A model generated the notes under the pieces. It ran no database searches. It was not told the DNA's origin and worked only from the letters and a program-made list of their open reading frames with translations. This document shows, in pieces, positions 1 through 7,771 of a stretch of DNA of 64,000 nucleotides (the first letter of the stretch is position 1; every line of letters starts with the position of its first letter). Position numbers and translations under genes: made by a program. The stretch covers positions 2,170,001-2,234,000 of the forward strand of contig NZ_CP146091.1 in assembly GCF_037023145.1 (NCBI RefSeq), in the 5' to 3' direction. Source of the stretch: Ralstonia sp. RRA (GTDB taxonomy: Bacteria; Pseudomonadota; Gammaproteobacteria; Burkholderiales; Burkholderiaceae).

Positions 1-547
1 AGATGCCGACGGTGCCGAACAACACCACACTCGCAATCGCCACGGCCGTCTCACGCGGCTGCGCCTTGACTGCCGGTGCCACAGCCAGCACCGCCGCCGC
101 ACCACACACCGCGCTGCCCGCTGCCACCAGCACGGCCTGCGTGCGGGCAAGACCAAACCAGCGTGTGCCGATCCAGGTGCCGGCCAGCATGGTCAGCGCC
201 AGCACCAGCAGCGGAATCGCGATGCCGGATGCGCCCAGGTCATGGATCTGCGCCAGCGTCAGCCGGGCACCATAAAGAATCACCCCGGCACGCAGCAGCG
301 TGTGGCGCGCAAACTGAATCGCGCCGGGCGTCAGCCACCGCTGGTGCCCTGGCACATGCCCCATCACCATGCCGAGCAGGATGGCCAGCGTCAGCGCACT
401 CAAACCCAGGTGGCTCGCCCAGCCCATTCCGCCAAGCACCACCGCCACCCCGGCGCACCCAAACAACACACCCACGCTCAACAGCGTCCGGCCATCAAAT
501 CCGGGCACTACGCCCTGGGGAGCCAATTGTTTCTGTGCAATTGTCAT
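1..547 (-). CDS. YeiH/UPF0324 family putative sulfate exporter, partial (3' end beyond window)
   Basis: The minus strand reads from an ATG at 547 (MTIAQKQLAPQG...) through the window edge without a stop, giving about 182 residues of an integral membrane protein. Hydrophobic segments and a small-residue-rich stretch (RHTLLRAGVILYGARLTL) match my recollection of the UPF0324/YeiH family, whose members are usually about 340 residues with about 10 membrane helices, so roughly half is present. The role as a sulfate or anion exporter is a family-level annotation, not shown here. It is divergent from a LysR regulator 92 bp away, the usual arrangement of a regulator with its target. Confidence 0.75.
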   Translation of the reverse strand, partial: MTIAQKQLAPQGVVPGFDGRTLLSVGVLFGCAGVAVVLGGMGWASHLGLSALTLAILLGMVMGHVPGHQRWLTPGAIQFARHTLLRAGVILYGARLTLAQIHDLGASGIAIPLLVLALTMLAGTWIGTRWFGLARTQAVLVAAGSAVCGAAAVLAVAPAVKAQPRETAVAIASVVLFGTVGI

Positions 548-573
548 CACATCCGCCTTGCTTATTCGCTATA

Positions 574-589
574 CGCATAACGATATGCG
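574..589. promoter_or_regulatory. Inverted repeat CGCATA-N4-TATGCG, candidate LysR operator
   Basis: A perfect 6-bp inverted repeat with a 4-bp centre lies between the divergent exporter and LysR genes. LysR-type regulators bind interrupted dyads with a T-N11-A core in such intergenic regions, so this is the obvious candidate site. Assignment is by position and symmetry only. Confidence 0.45.
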
Positions 590-639
590 GAGCGTGATAA
601 CATGTGAAACGGGTAATTTTTCTAAGAATGACCAGTTTT

Positions 640-1572
640 ATGGATAACAAAGCCCCTCGTGTCACGCTGCGCCAATGGGCCGTGTTTGCAGCCATCGCAC
701 AGTGCGAAACCACTACTGCCGCCGGCAGCCAACTCGGCCTGTCGCAATCGGCAGTGAGCGCGGCGCTGGCTGAGCTGGAATCGACGCTCGGGCACCCGTT
801 GTTCGACCGGCATGCACGGCGCCTCCACCTGAACGCGCTCGGTCGACAGCTGCTGCCGCAAGCCCAGGCCCTGCTCGACCATGCAGACGCACTGGAGCAC
901 GCCACCGTACAGCCCAACGTGCGCCTCAAGCTTGCGGCCAGCAGCACGATCGGCAACTACGTGCTGCCCGCCCTGCTCGCGAGCTTCCGGCAGCAAATCG
1001 CCCCCGACAGCCAGCTCGACGTGCTGATCGGCAACACACAGGACGTGGTCGACGCGGTGCAGCGCTTCGAGGTAGACATCGGCCTGATTGAAGGCACGTG
1101 CCGTGGAGAAGCCCTGGAAATCGAAACATGGATCGACGACGAGATGGTGATCGTCGCCGCGCCAGATCACCCGCTTGCACGCGGGCCTGCCTCACGCGCG
1201 GCGCTGCGCGAAGCCGGCTGGTTGATGCGCGAACCGGGTTCCGGCACACGAGAGTTGATCGACAGCCGCATCGCGTCGGTTATTGGGCCCCTGCACGTGG
1301 CACTCGAACTCGGGCATTCAGAGGCGATTCAGCGTACGGTGGCGGCAGGCTATGGCATCAGTTGCCTGTCGCGCCACGTGGTGGCCGATGCGCTGCGCGA
1401 CGGCCGACTGGTCGAGGTACAAAGCGACTTGCCTCGCATCGCCCGTCCGTTGCTCATCGTGCGCCATCGCGACAAGCATCCGACGCACGGCCTGACGCAA
1501 TTCATCGACGCGCTACACGGCCACGCGAGCCTGCATTCGGACGATTCGAAAAAAAATCGCACAAAGGACTAG
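640..1572 (+). CDS. LysR-family transcriptional regulator
   Basis: The product is about 310 residues. The N-terminal winged helix-turn-helix (about residues 5-65; LRQWAVFAAIAQCETTTAAG, then SQSAVSAALAELE) is typical of LysR. A LysR-type substrate-binding domain follows (about 90-295). The ATG at 640 is preferred because MDNKAPRVTLRQW resembles normal LysR N-termini; GTG 604 and ATG 628 are in-frame alternatives with no clearly better ribosome site. It is divergent from the YeiH-type exporter and probably controls it. The effector is unknown. Confidence 0.85.
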   Translation: MDNKAPRVTLRQWAVFAAIAQCETTTAAGSQLGLSQSAVSAALAELESTLGHPLFDRHARRLHLNALGRQLLPQAQALLDHADALEHATVQPNVRLKLAASSTIGNYVLPALLASFRQQIAPDSQLDVLIGNTQDVVDAVQRFEVDIGLIEGTCRGEALEIETWIDDEMVIVAAPDHPLARGPASRAALREAGWLMREPGSGTRELIDSRIASVIGPLHVALELGHSEAIQRTVAAGYGISCLSRHVVADALRDGRLVEVQSDLPRIARPLLIVRHRDKHPTHGLTQFIDALHGHASLHSDDSKKNRTKD

Positions 1573-1611
1573 CGCGATCCGAGAAAGGTTGATATAGTCT
1601 CATTTCTTCGC

Positions 1612-1687
1612 GGGGCGTTAGCTCAGTTGGTAGAGCAGCGGACTCTTAATCCGTAGGTCGAGTGTTCGAGTCACTCACGCCCCACCA
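1612..1687 (+). tRNA. tRNA-Lys (anticodon CTT)
   Basis: A 76-nt cloverleaf: acceptor arm GGGGCGT pairs with ACGCCCC, the D-arm contains AGCTCAGTTGGTAGAGC, the anticodon loop is CTCTTAA (anticodon CTT, reads AAG), the T-arm contains GTTCGAGTC, and CCA is encoded at 1685-1687. A tyrosine integrase begins 165 bp downstream on the same strand, so the 3' half of this gene is the likely attachment site of an integrated element. Confidence 0.97.
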
Positions 1688-1710
1688 CCCTCCCCGAGGG
1701 TAAGAAAATC

Positions 1711-1743
1711 AAGCACTTGCGAGCAATCGCCGGTGCTTTTTTT
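1711..1743 (+). terminator. Intrinsic terminator after tRNA-Lys
   Basis: The outer stem AAGCAC (1711-1716) pairs with GTGCTT (1733-1738). The inner stem GCGA/TCGC closes a GCAA tetraloop, and a run of seven T ends at 1743. It separates the tRNA from the integrase. Confidence 0.75.
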
Positions 1744-1852
1744 CGTCCCTAGCGAGGGGGCGAAGTGCCGAAACTGTACCCTTTGCCGGAATTTTGCCGG
1801 AACGGAGAATCGGGCCAAGCGAAACATCAACCTTTCGCATGGAGTCTCCGGA

Positions 1853-2923
1853 ATGGCATACATCAGCCAGCGCGGCACCTACTGGCGCGCCGAAGTCCGC
1901 AAGCGTGGACACAAGCCTATCTACCGCACGTTCGACACACGGCAGCAAGCCCAGCAATGGGCTGAACGCACTGAAGCCGAAATCACCATCGGCGCCTACG
2001 TTGATCGGACCGAGGCCGAGCGAACGACTTTGCACGAGGCGCTTGACCGCTACTTGCGCGAAGTCGTTCCCGGCAAGCGCTACCCTGAACAGGAACGAAC
2101 CCGCATTGCCCGCTGGCAAAAGCACGACCTCGCCTGGCGCACGCTGGCAAGCCTGCGTGGCGCGGACTTCGCCAAGTACCGCGACGCCCGCCGCACAGCC
2201 GGCCGCGCCGAGAACACGATCCGCCTAGAGCTTCAACTCGTCAGCCACGTGTTTGAGATCGCCCGCAAGGAATGGGGCTTCGAGACGCTCACCAACCCAC
2301 TCAAAAACATCCGCAAGCCATCCGGCAGCCGCGCACGGGATCGACGCCTGCATCCTGGGGAATTCGAGGCCCTGCGAGACAAGCTGGCAGCAAGCAGCAA
2401 TCCGTGGGCGCCGCTCGCTTTTGAGTTGGCCATCGAGACAAGCCTGCGTCAAGGCACCCTATTTTCGCTGCGGTGGGAGTGGGTCAAGCTTGCAACTCGG
2501 ATGATCGACTTTCCACCTGAGGCGCGCGGCGCAGACAACAAGGGAGTACCGCCCAGGCTCCCGCTATCGCATCGCGCGGTGGACGTGCTGAGGGCACTAG
2601 CCGCGCTCTGGCAGCGTGACCTGCTCACCAACATCGAGCGAAGCCGATTCGGCCCAGTCGATGTCGCTCCGTCCCTGCTGTCTGGCCCTGTCTTCGGCAC
2701 AACATGCAACGCAGTCGTGATGATCTGGAAACGGGCCGTCAAAAGCGAGGATCGTTTTTCCGACCTGCGCTGGCACGACCTGCGCCACGAGGCAGCCAGC
2801 CGCCTGTTTGAGAAGGGACTCCACCCTCTGGAAGTGGCCAGCATCACCGGCCACAAGAGCATGCAGATGCTGAAGCGTTACACCCACCTGAACCCGGCGG
2901 ACTTGCTCGCCAAGCTAGGATAG
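1853..2923 (+). CDS. Tyrosine-type site-specific integrase
   Basis: The product is 356 residues from the ATG at 1853, which has GGAG 10-13 bases upstream; a longer in-frame start at 1733 would run through the tRNA terminator. N-terminal part: arm/core-binding domain (about 1-155, with YWRAEVRKRG like other phage and island integrases). The C-terminal catalytic domain has the R-H-R-H-Y set: Arg199 (TSLRQGTL), His308 and Arg311 (HDLRHEAA), His334 (TGHKS), nucleophile Tyr343 (KRYTHL). Length and motifs indicate an intact enzyme. Position just after tRNA-Lys is typical of integrases that target the tRNA 3' end. No excisionase or cargo remains next to it, since an IS21 element follows. Confidence 0.93.
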   Translation: MAYISQRGTYWRAEVRKRGHKPIYRTFDTRQQAQQWAERTEAEITIGAYVDRTEAERTTLHEALDRYLREVVPGKRYPEQERTRIARWQKHDLAWRTLASLRGADFAKYRDARRTAGRAENTIRLELQLVSHVFEIARKEWGFETLTNPLKNIRKPSGSRARDRRLHPGEFEALRDKLAASSNPWAPLAFELAIETSLRQGTLFSLRWEWVKLATRMIDFPPEARGADNKGVPPRLPLSHRAVDVLRALAALWQRDLLTNIERSRFGPVDVAPSLLSGPVFGTTCNAVVMIWKRAVKSEDRFSDLRWHDLRHEAASRLFEKGLHPLEVASITGHKSMQMLKRYTHLNPADLLAKLG

Positions 2924-2925
2924 TT

Positions 2926-2946
2926 CTGCCGCCCAACAGGCGGCAG
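2926..2946 (+). terminator. Perfect 8-bp hairpin 3 nt after integrase stop
   Basis: CTGCCGCC (2926-2933), loop CAACA, GGCGGCAG (2939-2946). It sits directly behind the integrase TAG and may end its transcript, but no T-run follows (TTGCAC), so it is a weak intrinsic terminator. Confidence 0.5.
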
Positions 2947-2953
2947 TTGCACA

Positions 2954-3051
2954 AAAATTGGCGACGACAGACCAATTTTGCTGTCGTCGCAAATATTTGC
3001 GAAATTTTTCCCAAAGGCTGCCGACACTCCGCCAACTACGCATTGGCAGCC
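2954..3051. repeat. Cluster of overlapping inverted repeats downstream of integrase
   Basis: Three further dyads: AAAATTGG (2954-2961) with CCAATTTT (2972-2979); GCGACGACAG (2961-2970) with CTGTCGTCGC (2981-2990); GGCTGCC (3016-3022) with GGCAGCC (3045-3051). The first two overlap and cannot form at once, since each loop contains part of the other stem. No gene is evident in 2924-3100. Function is unknown; recombination-site arms or an attenuator-like switch are possible. Confidence 0.6.
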
Positions 3052-3100
3052 CTTCTCCTCACTCCTTGGGCAGGGTGGCAAGCTCATTCTGAACCAATCG

Positions 3101-3126
3101 TGTTGATTTGCACGGAATCCTGACCC
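3101..3126 (+). repeat. IS21 left terminal inverted repeat
   Basis: It begins TGTTGATTTGCACGGAATCC and continues TGACCC. One mismatch to the right end (G versus C at the fourteenth base). A related second copy lies at 3141-3161. Confidence 0.93.
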
Positions 3127-3204
3127 ACCCGAGGTAGGTTTTTGCATCGAATGTTGACCCACGTATAGAACACTGTCCCGCTCGGCAACGAGCGGGAGAT
3201 CGGA

Positions 3205-4731
3205 GTGATCGACGTGGCCATACTGAGCATCATTCGACGCTGGCATCTTCGCGACCAGATCCCGCTGCGCGAGATCGCCAGACGCCTGGGCATCTCCAGG
3301 AACACGGTCAGGCGCTATCTGCGCGCTGACACCACGGCACCGGCCTATCCTGCACGGCAGAGTCCGAGCAAGCTCGACGGCCATGCCGCCAAGCTCTCCG
3401 CTTGGCTCAAGACCGAGGCCAACAAGCCACGCAAGCAACGGCGCACACTCAAGCAGATCCACACTGATCTGTGTGCCTTGGGCTTCACCGGCTCCTACGA
3501 TCGCGTTGCCGCATTCGCTCGCCGCTGGCGCCAGGAGCAACAGGAGCAAGCCCGCACGTCGGGGCGAGGCACCTTTATCCCACTGCGCTTCGCAGAGGGT
3601 GAGGCCTTCCAGTTCGACTGGAGCGAGGACTGGGCGGTCATCGCCGGCGAGCGCACCAAGCTGCAAGTGGCTCAGTTCAAGCTCAGCCACAGCCGCGCAT
3701 TCTTCCTGCGCGCGTATCTGCTGCAGACCCACGAGATGCTGTTCGATGCCCATCACCACGCCTTTGTGGCCTGGGGCGGTATCCCGCGTCGCGGCATCTA
3801 CGACAACATGAAGACCGCCGTGGATCGCGTGCGCCTGGGCAAGTTGCGTGACGTCAACTTGCGCTTCAGCACCATGGTCAGCCACTACCTGTTCGACGCC
3901 GAGTTCTGTAACCCGGCCTCGGGCTGGGAGAAGGGGCAGATAGAGAAGAACGTGCAGGACAGCCGTCACCGCATCTGGCAACGCATCCCTGCATTCGGCT
4001 CTCTGGCGGCACTTAATGACTGGCTGGCCGACCAGTGCGTACGGCTGTGGCAGCAGACCCGCCATCCTGAGCTGGACATGACCCTCTGGGAGGCCTGGTC
4101 GCTGGAGCGGCCACACCTGATGCCCGTGGGGCAGCCGTTCGATGGCTTTGTGGAGCACACCAAGCGCGTCTCACCAACCTGCCTGGTGACCTTCGAGCGC
4201 AACCGCTACAGCGTACCGGCGTCGTTTGCCAACCGGCCCATCAGTCTGCGCGTCTATGCCAATCGGCTCGTGTTCGTGGCCGAAGGCCAGGTGATTGCCG
4301 AGCACGTGCGGCACATCGACCGTAGCCATCTTCCGGGGCGCACAATCTATGACTGGCACCACTACCTCGCGGTGCTGCAGCGTAAGCCCGGTGCGCTGCG
4401 TAACGGCGCACCGTTCGCCGAACTGCCAGAGGGCTTCCGACGCCTGCAATCCACACTGCTCAAACGCCCTGGTGGCGATCGCGAGATGGTCGAGATCCTG
4501 GCGCTGGTGCTGTTGCACGACGAACAGGCCGTGCTCACTGCGGTGGAGCTCGCACTGGAGGCGGGTGCCCCGTCCAAGCAAACCATCCTGAACATCCTCA
4601 GCCGCCTCCTGGAAGGCGAGCCCGTGGCACCGATCACCTCACCACAGGCACTGGCGCTGCACGTCGAACCGCAGGCCAACGTCGGCCGCTACGACAGCTT
4701 GCGAGATCGGGAGGTGCATCATGCAGCATGA
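3205..4731 (+). CDS. istA: IS21-family transposase IstA
   Basis: 508 residues, the family's usual length. Helix-turn-helix at about residues 18-40 ([19 protein letters not shown]) for end binding. The RNase H-like catalytic core carries the DDE triad: Asp138 (FQFDWSE), Asp200 (YDNMKTAV), Glu247 (GQIEKNV). A Mu-transposase C-terminal beta-barrel region follows (about 320-400). No frameshift or stop interrupts it, so the element may still be active. The start (alternative codon GTG at 3205) follows GGAG at 3194. It overlaps istB by 11 bp, suggesting coupled translation. Confidence 0.96.
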   Translation: MIDVAILSIIRRWHLRDQIPLREIARRLGISRNTVRRYLRADTTAPAYPARQSPSKLDGHAAKLSAWLKTEANKPRKQRRTLKQIHTDLCALGFTGSYDRVAAFARRWRQEQQEQARTSGRGTFIPLRFAEGEAFQFDWSEDWAVIAGERTKLQVAQFKLSHSRAFFLRAYLLQTHEMLFDAHHHAFVAWGGIPRRGIYDNMKTAVDRVRLGKLRDVNLRFSTMVSHYLFDAEFCNPASGWEKGQIEKNVQDSRHRIWQRIPAFGSLAALNDWLADQCVRLWQQTRHPELDMTLWEAWSLERPHLMPVGQPFDGFVEHTKRVSPTCLVTFERNRYSVPASFANRPISLRVYANRLVFVAEGQVIAEHVRHIDRSHLPGRTIYDWHHYLAVLQRKPGALRNGAPFAELPEGFRRLQSTLLKRPGGDREMVEILALVLLHDEQAVLTAVELALEAGAPSKQTILNILSRLLEGEPVAPITSPQALALHVEPQANVGRYDSLRDREVHHAA

Positions 4732-5506
4732 AGTCATGTTGGAGATGCTCAAGTCGTTGAAGCTGCACGGCATGGCACAAGCGCTGGGCGACCTGGCGGC
4801 GCAGGACTCGCCGGCCTACCAGTCGGCCGTGGCCATCCTGTCGCGTCTGCTCAAGGCCGAGCTCACCGAGCGCGAGGTGCGCTCGCTGGCCTATCAGATG
4901 AAGGTGGCGCGCTTCCCAGCCTACCGAGACCTGACCGGCTTCGACTTCAGTTGCAGCGAGGCCAACGAAGCACTGGTGCGGCAGCTTCACCGCTGCGAGT
5001 TCCTCGAGTCGGCGCACAACATCGTGCTGGTCGGCGGCCCAGGTACGGGCAAGACCCATCTCGGCACCGCCATCGGCGTGCAGGCCGTGGAGCACCATCA
5101 CCGTCGAGTGCGCTTCTTCTCGACCGTGGAGCTCGTCAACGCGTTGGAACTGGAGAAGGTCTCAGGCAAGCCGGGACACCTGGCCACGCGACTCATGTAT
5201 GCCGACCTGGTGATCCTCGATGAGCTGGGCTATCTGCCGTTCAGCCAGACCGGCGGCGCATTGCTGTTCCACCTGATCAGCAAGCTCTACGAGCGCACCA
5301 GCCTCGTCATCACCACCAACCTGAGCTTCGGCGAATGGTCCAGCGTCTTCGGGGACGCCAAGATGACCACCGCGCTATTGGATCGCCTCACGCACCACTG
5401 CCACATTGTTGAAACCGGCAACGATAGCTATCGTTTCAAGCACAGCACCACCCAGCCCAAGAAGGAGAAACGCACCGCCAAACAACCCGCACAAAGCGAC
5501 ACCTAA
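4721..5506 (+). CDS. istB: IS21-family helper ATPase IstB
   Basis: 261 residues. AAA+ ATPase with Walker [10 protein letters not shown] (about 105-113) and Walker B LVILDELG (about 163-170), plus the N-terminal IstB helical region ([17 protein letters not shown]). In IS21 elements IstB oligomerises on DNA and directs IstA to the target. It starts inside the end of istA in another frame. Its stop codon TAA at 5504-5506 overlaps the stop of the convergent epimerase reading frame at 5503-5505. Confidence 0.96.
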   Translation: MQHEVMLEMLKSLKLHGMAQALGDLAAQDSPAYQSAVAILSRLLKAELTEREVRSLAYQMKVARFPAYRDLTGFDFSCSEANEALVRQLHRCEFLESAHNIVLVGGPGTGKTHLGTAIGVQAVEHHHRRVRFFSTVELVNALELEKVSGKPGHLATRLMYADLVILDELGYLPFSQTGGALLFHLISKLYERTSLVITTNLSFGEWSSVFGDAKMTTALLDRLTHHCHIVETGNDSYRFKHSTTQPKKEKRTAKQPAQSDT

Positions 5507-6477
5507 CAGCCTTTGGGGTGGGTCAGTTTTCGATGCAAATCCTGGGTCAGGATTCGGTGCAAATCAACACGCAAACGCATCGTCTCGCCCGGCGCGAGAA
5601 CACGCAGCCCCGTTCCTTCCCAACCCTGCGCGGCCAGATTGACCGCGTCGGCCACATGCGAGACGGGCTCTAGGCAGAAGTAAGGCTGCCCTTTCGGCGC
5701 ATGCAGGATGAAATGATCGAGGGGATCATCGGCGCGCATCGTGAGCGTCGCACCGTCGGCGCGGGATATGACGGCCTGCTGACGCCAATTGCTGTAGTAG
5801 ACGCTGAGGGCGTCGCCCGGCAACGCACGTGCGTTGCCGAAGTCTTCGCGCGTCGTAAGCGGCTCGCTGCGGATGGCCACCTCGCCGGCATCGGTCGGCC
5901 ACATCGTCGCCGCATCAAACTGGACGTGCATGCCGGCAGTGCGCACAAAGTACGGATGAAAGCCGCCGCCTGCAGGCATATCACTGTCACCGTCATTGCG
6001 CAGCGTCATGACGGCGTCCAGCCCCTCCGCGGTCAACACCAGCGTTTGCGTGGCGGTAAATGCCCAAGGCCAGCTGTCGACGTCGGGCACGTGGCGCAGG
6101 CCGAGCACGATCGACGACGCGGTCAGTTGCTCGACCGCCCATGCACGTGCGTGCGCCAGACCGTGCATGGCATGCGGCTGGCCCGGATGCGGCGCGAGAC
6201 GAATCTCGCGGCCACCCCATACAAAGCGACCATCGCGGATGCGATTGGAGAACGGCAACAACGGGTAGCAGCCCGTCTTGGGCCATGCCAATCCGTCGAA
6301 GCCGTCCCGCAGACAAGCCTCGGACATCGGCGCCAGCCAATCAATGCGCTGGCCGCCCTCACCGGCCGAAGCCAGCGAGGCAATGCGACCACCTGCCGCC
6401 GGCGCGACGTCCATCGTCAGCGCGCCGGCGCGCAGGGTATGCACCGGCCCCGGTGCGAGCCAGGTCTGACTGTGCAT
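5503..6477 (-). CDS. Aldose 1-epimerase (galactose mutarotase family) with IS-derived C-terminus
   Basis: 324-residue frame of the galactose mutarotase-like fold: [17 protein letters not shown] near residue 70, HGLAH near 105, GGGFHPYF near 168 and the late [12 protein letters not shown] segment with the conserved Glu. It should interconvert alpha and beta anomers of an aldose in the cytoplasm, serving the upstream glycosidase. The ATG overlaps the porin stop (TAATG), so translation is probably coupled. The native sequence ends at ...PGETMRL; the last 21 residues (VDLHRIL...HPKGC) are encoded by the IS21 right end. The core fold and conserved residues are upstream of the junction, so activity may survive. 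Confidence 0.85.
   Translation of the reverse strand: MHSQTWLAPGPVHTLRAGALTMDVAPAAGGRIASLASAGEGGQRIDWLAPMSEACLRDGFDGLAWPKTGCYPLLPFSNRIRDGRFVWGGREIRLAPHPGQPHAMHGLAHARAWAVEQLTASSIVLGLRHVPDVDSWPWAFTATQTLVLTAEGLDAVMTLRNDGDSDMPAGGGFHPYFVRTAGMHVQFDAATMWPTDAGEVAIRSEPLTTREDFGNARALPGDALSVYYSNWRQQAVISRADGATLTMRADDPLDHFILHAPKGQPYFCLEPVSHVADAVNLAAQGWEGTGLRVLAPGETMRLRVDLHRILTQDLHRKLTHPKGC
5544..5569 (-). repeat. IS21 right terminal inverted repeat
   Basis: Complement of the left end with one mismatch, ending ...AAATCAACA at 5569. A related second copy lies at 5518-5538. The last 67 bases of the epimerase reading frame lie inside this IS end. Confidence 0.93.
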
Positions 6478-7676
6478 TAGAACGAGTGACGCACACCCAC
6501 CATGCCAACGAACTGGCTACGCCCGTTGGACGGCGTACCGTTCTGCGAGTCACCCACGGATGCCACCGCATCGACAATCGCGCCGTTTGCAAGCCGCTGA
6601 CCGCTCGCGCGCTGGTAGCCCTCGATCGCATAGAAGGCCGTGCGCTTGGACAGCGAGTACAGCTGCTCCATCGTGAACTGGTTGTACTTTGCCGGAGAGG
6701 TAATGCCGTTGCGCGCCTTCTCAGCCGTGTAGCTGTAGCCAACGGCCCAACGGAATGCCGGCGTCAGGTCATAGGTGGCAATCACGCCCACGGTGTTGAA
6801 CATGGCGGATTGCGTAAACGACGAAAATGCACCCGGCTTGTACTGCACGTTCGAGTAGTTCAGGCCCACCATCGCCTTGCCGAAGGTATAGCGCGCTGCC
6901 GTAGCAATGAGTTGCGCCGTGTCTGCCGACGCATAGCCAGCATTGACCGGTGAGTTGATGGCGAAGTCGCCGACATTGCTGAAGCTGGCCGTCTTATTGG
7001 CTGTTGTGCTGTCAGCCAGGTTCTTCAGTCGCGTATAGCCCGCGCCCCAGCCAAAGCCTTGGTAGTCATAGCGCAGACCAACGCTCACGCTGCTGCCGTT
7101 CGAAATGCTGCCCGCCTGCTCACCCAAGCCGTACTGCACACCTGCCTGCAGGCCGCCGAACACCGGCAACGTATAGGTAATGGAGTTCTGCATGCGCAGG
7201 GTGGTATCCAGCGCATCCACGTCGCCCGGGTGCGCGCCGACTGCACCGGTCAGCACGTTGGTCGGACCCAGTGAAGCCACATATTGGAAGTACGGCGTAT
7301 AGGCACGGCCCAGCGTGACCTGGCCATAGTTCGTATTGCTCAGGCCAACATAGGCTTGGCGATTGAACATGTACCCCGATTTGCTCTGCGCGCCCGTGGC
7401 AGCGTTGATGCCGCTTTCCAATCGGAACAGCGCCGTGTTGCCGCCACCCAAGTCTTCCGTACCGTACAGACCAAATTTGCTGGCCAGCAAGGCGCCCGAG
7501 TTGATGTACGTATTGGAATGCCCGCCCTGGTTGCTCGAATACGCAAATGCGTTGTCGACCACGCCATACAGCGTGACCGACGATTGCGCCGATGCGTGCA
7601 TCGACAGCCCTGCACACAGCAGTGCGGCGCAGGCATAGACGGGTTTGACAGAAAATTTGGCTCGTGTGGTTTTCAT
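6477..7676 (-). CDS. Gram-negative outer-membrane porin (OmpC/Omp32-like)
   Basis: 399 residues starting MKTTRAKFSVKPVY at 7676. A signal peptide (about 1-27, cut after SMHASA) is followed by QSSVTLYGVVDNAFAYSS, the standard first beta strand of betaproteobacterial trimeric porins, and it ends ...GMVGVRHSF with the C-terminal Phe needed for outer-membrane assembly. It presumably admits the oligosaccharide or sugar acid used by this operon. Fourth of five co-directional genes. The gap to the upstream GH31 gene is 95 nt and its stop overlaps the epimerase start. An upstream in-frame extension to 7805 lacks signal features and overlaps the GH31 gene. Confidence 0.95.
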   Translation of the reverse strand: MKTTRAKFSVKPVYACAALLCAGLSMHASAQSSVTLYGVVDNAFAYSSNQGGHSNTYINSGALLASKFGLYGTEDLGGGNTALFRLESGINAATGAQSKSGYMFNRQAYVGLSNTNYGQVTLGRAYTPYFQYVASLGPTNVLTGAVGAHPGDVDALDTTLRMQNSITYTLPVFGGLQAGVQYGLGEQAGSISNGSSVSVGLRYDYQGFGWGAGYTRLKNLADSTTANKTASFSNVGDFAINSPVNAGYASADTAQLIATAARYTFGKAMVGLNYSNVQYKPGAFSSFTQSAMFNTVGVIATYDLTPAFRWAVGYSYTAEKARNGITSPAKYNQFTMEQLYSLSKRTAFYAIEGYQRASGQRLANGAIVDAVASVGDSQNGTPSNGRSQFVGMVGVRHSF

Positions 7677-7771
7677 CGTTGTTGTCTCGGTTTTGGTTAT
7701 CTCCAGCACCTGGGGAAACCGCGCATCTCCGGGCTCTCCACGCCCGGTTGCGATGCACGGGGGATGCGGCA

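Larger units (their letters stand above)
3101..5569 (+). mobile_element. IS21-family insertion sequence (2469 bp, istA-istB)
   Basis: The element starts 5'-TG and ends CA-3', as IS21 elements do. The terminal 26 bp at 3101-3126 and the complement of 5544-5569 match at 25 of 26 positions. A second, internal copy of the end motif (TTTGCATCGAA...TGACCCA) lies at 3141-3161 and, inverted, at 5518-5538, matching the multiple terminal repeats known for the family. It encodes istA and istB, which overlap. The flanks (ATCG on the left, CGCA on the right) show no target duplication. The right end lies inside the aldose epimerase gene. Confidence 0.95.

Noticed and set aside
2878..4158. 426-codon minus-strand frame opposite istA
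   Set aside because: IstA is intact with its DDE triad; the antisense frame has no domain.
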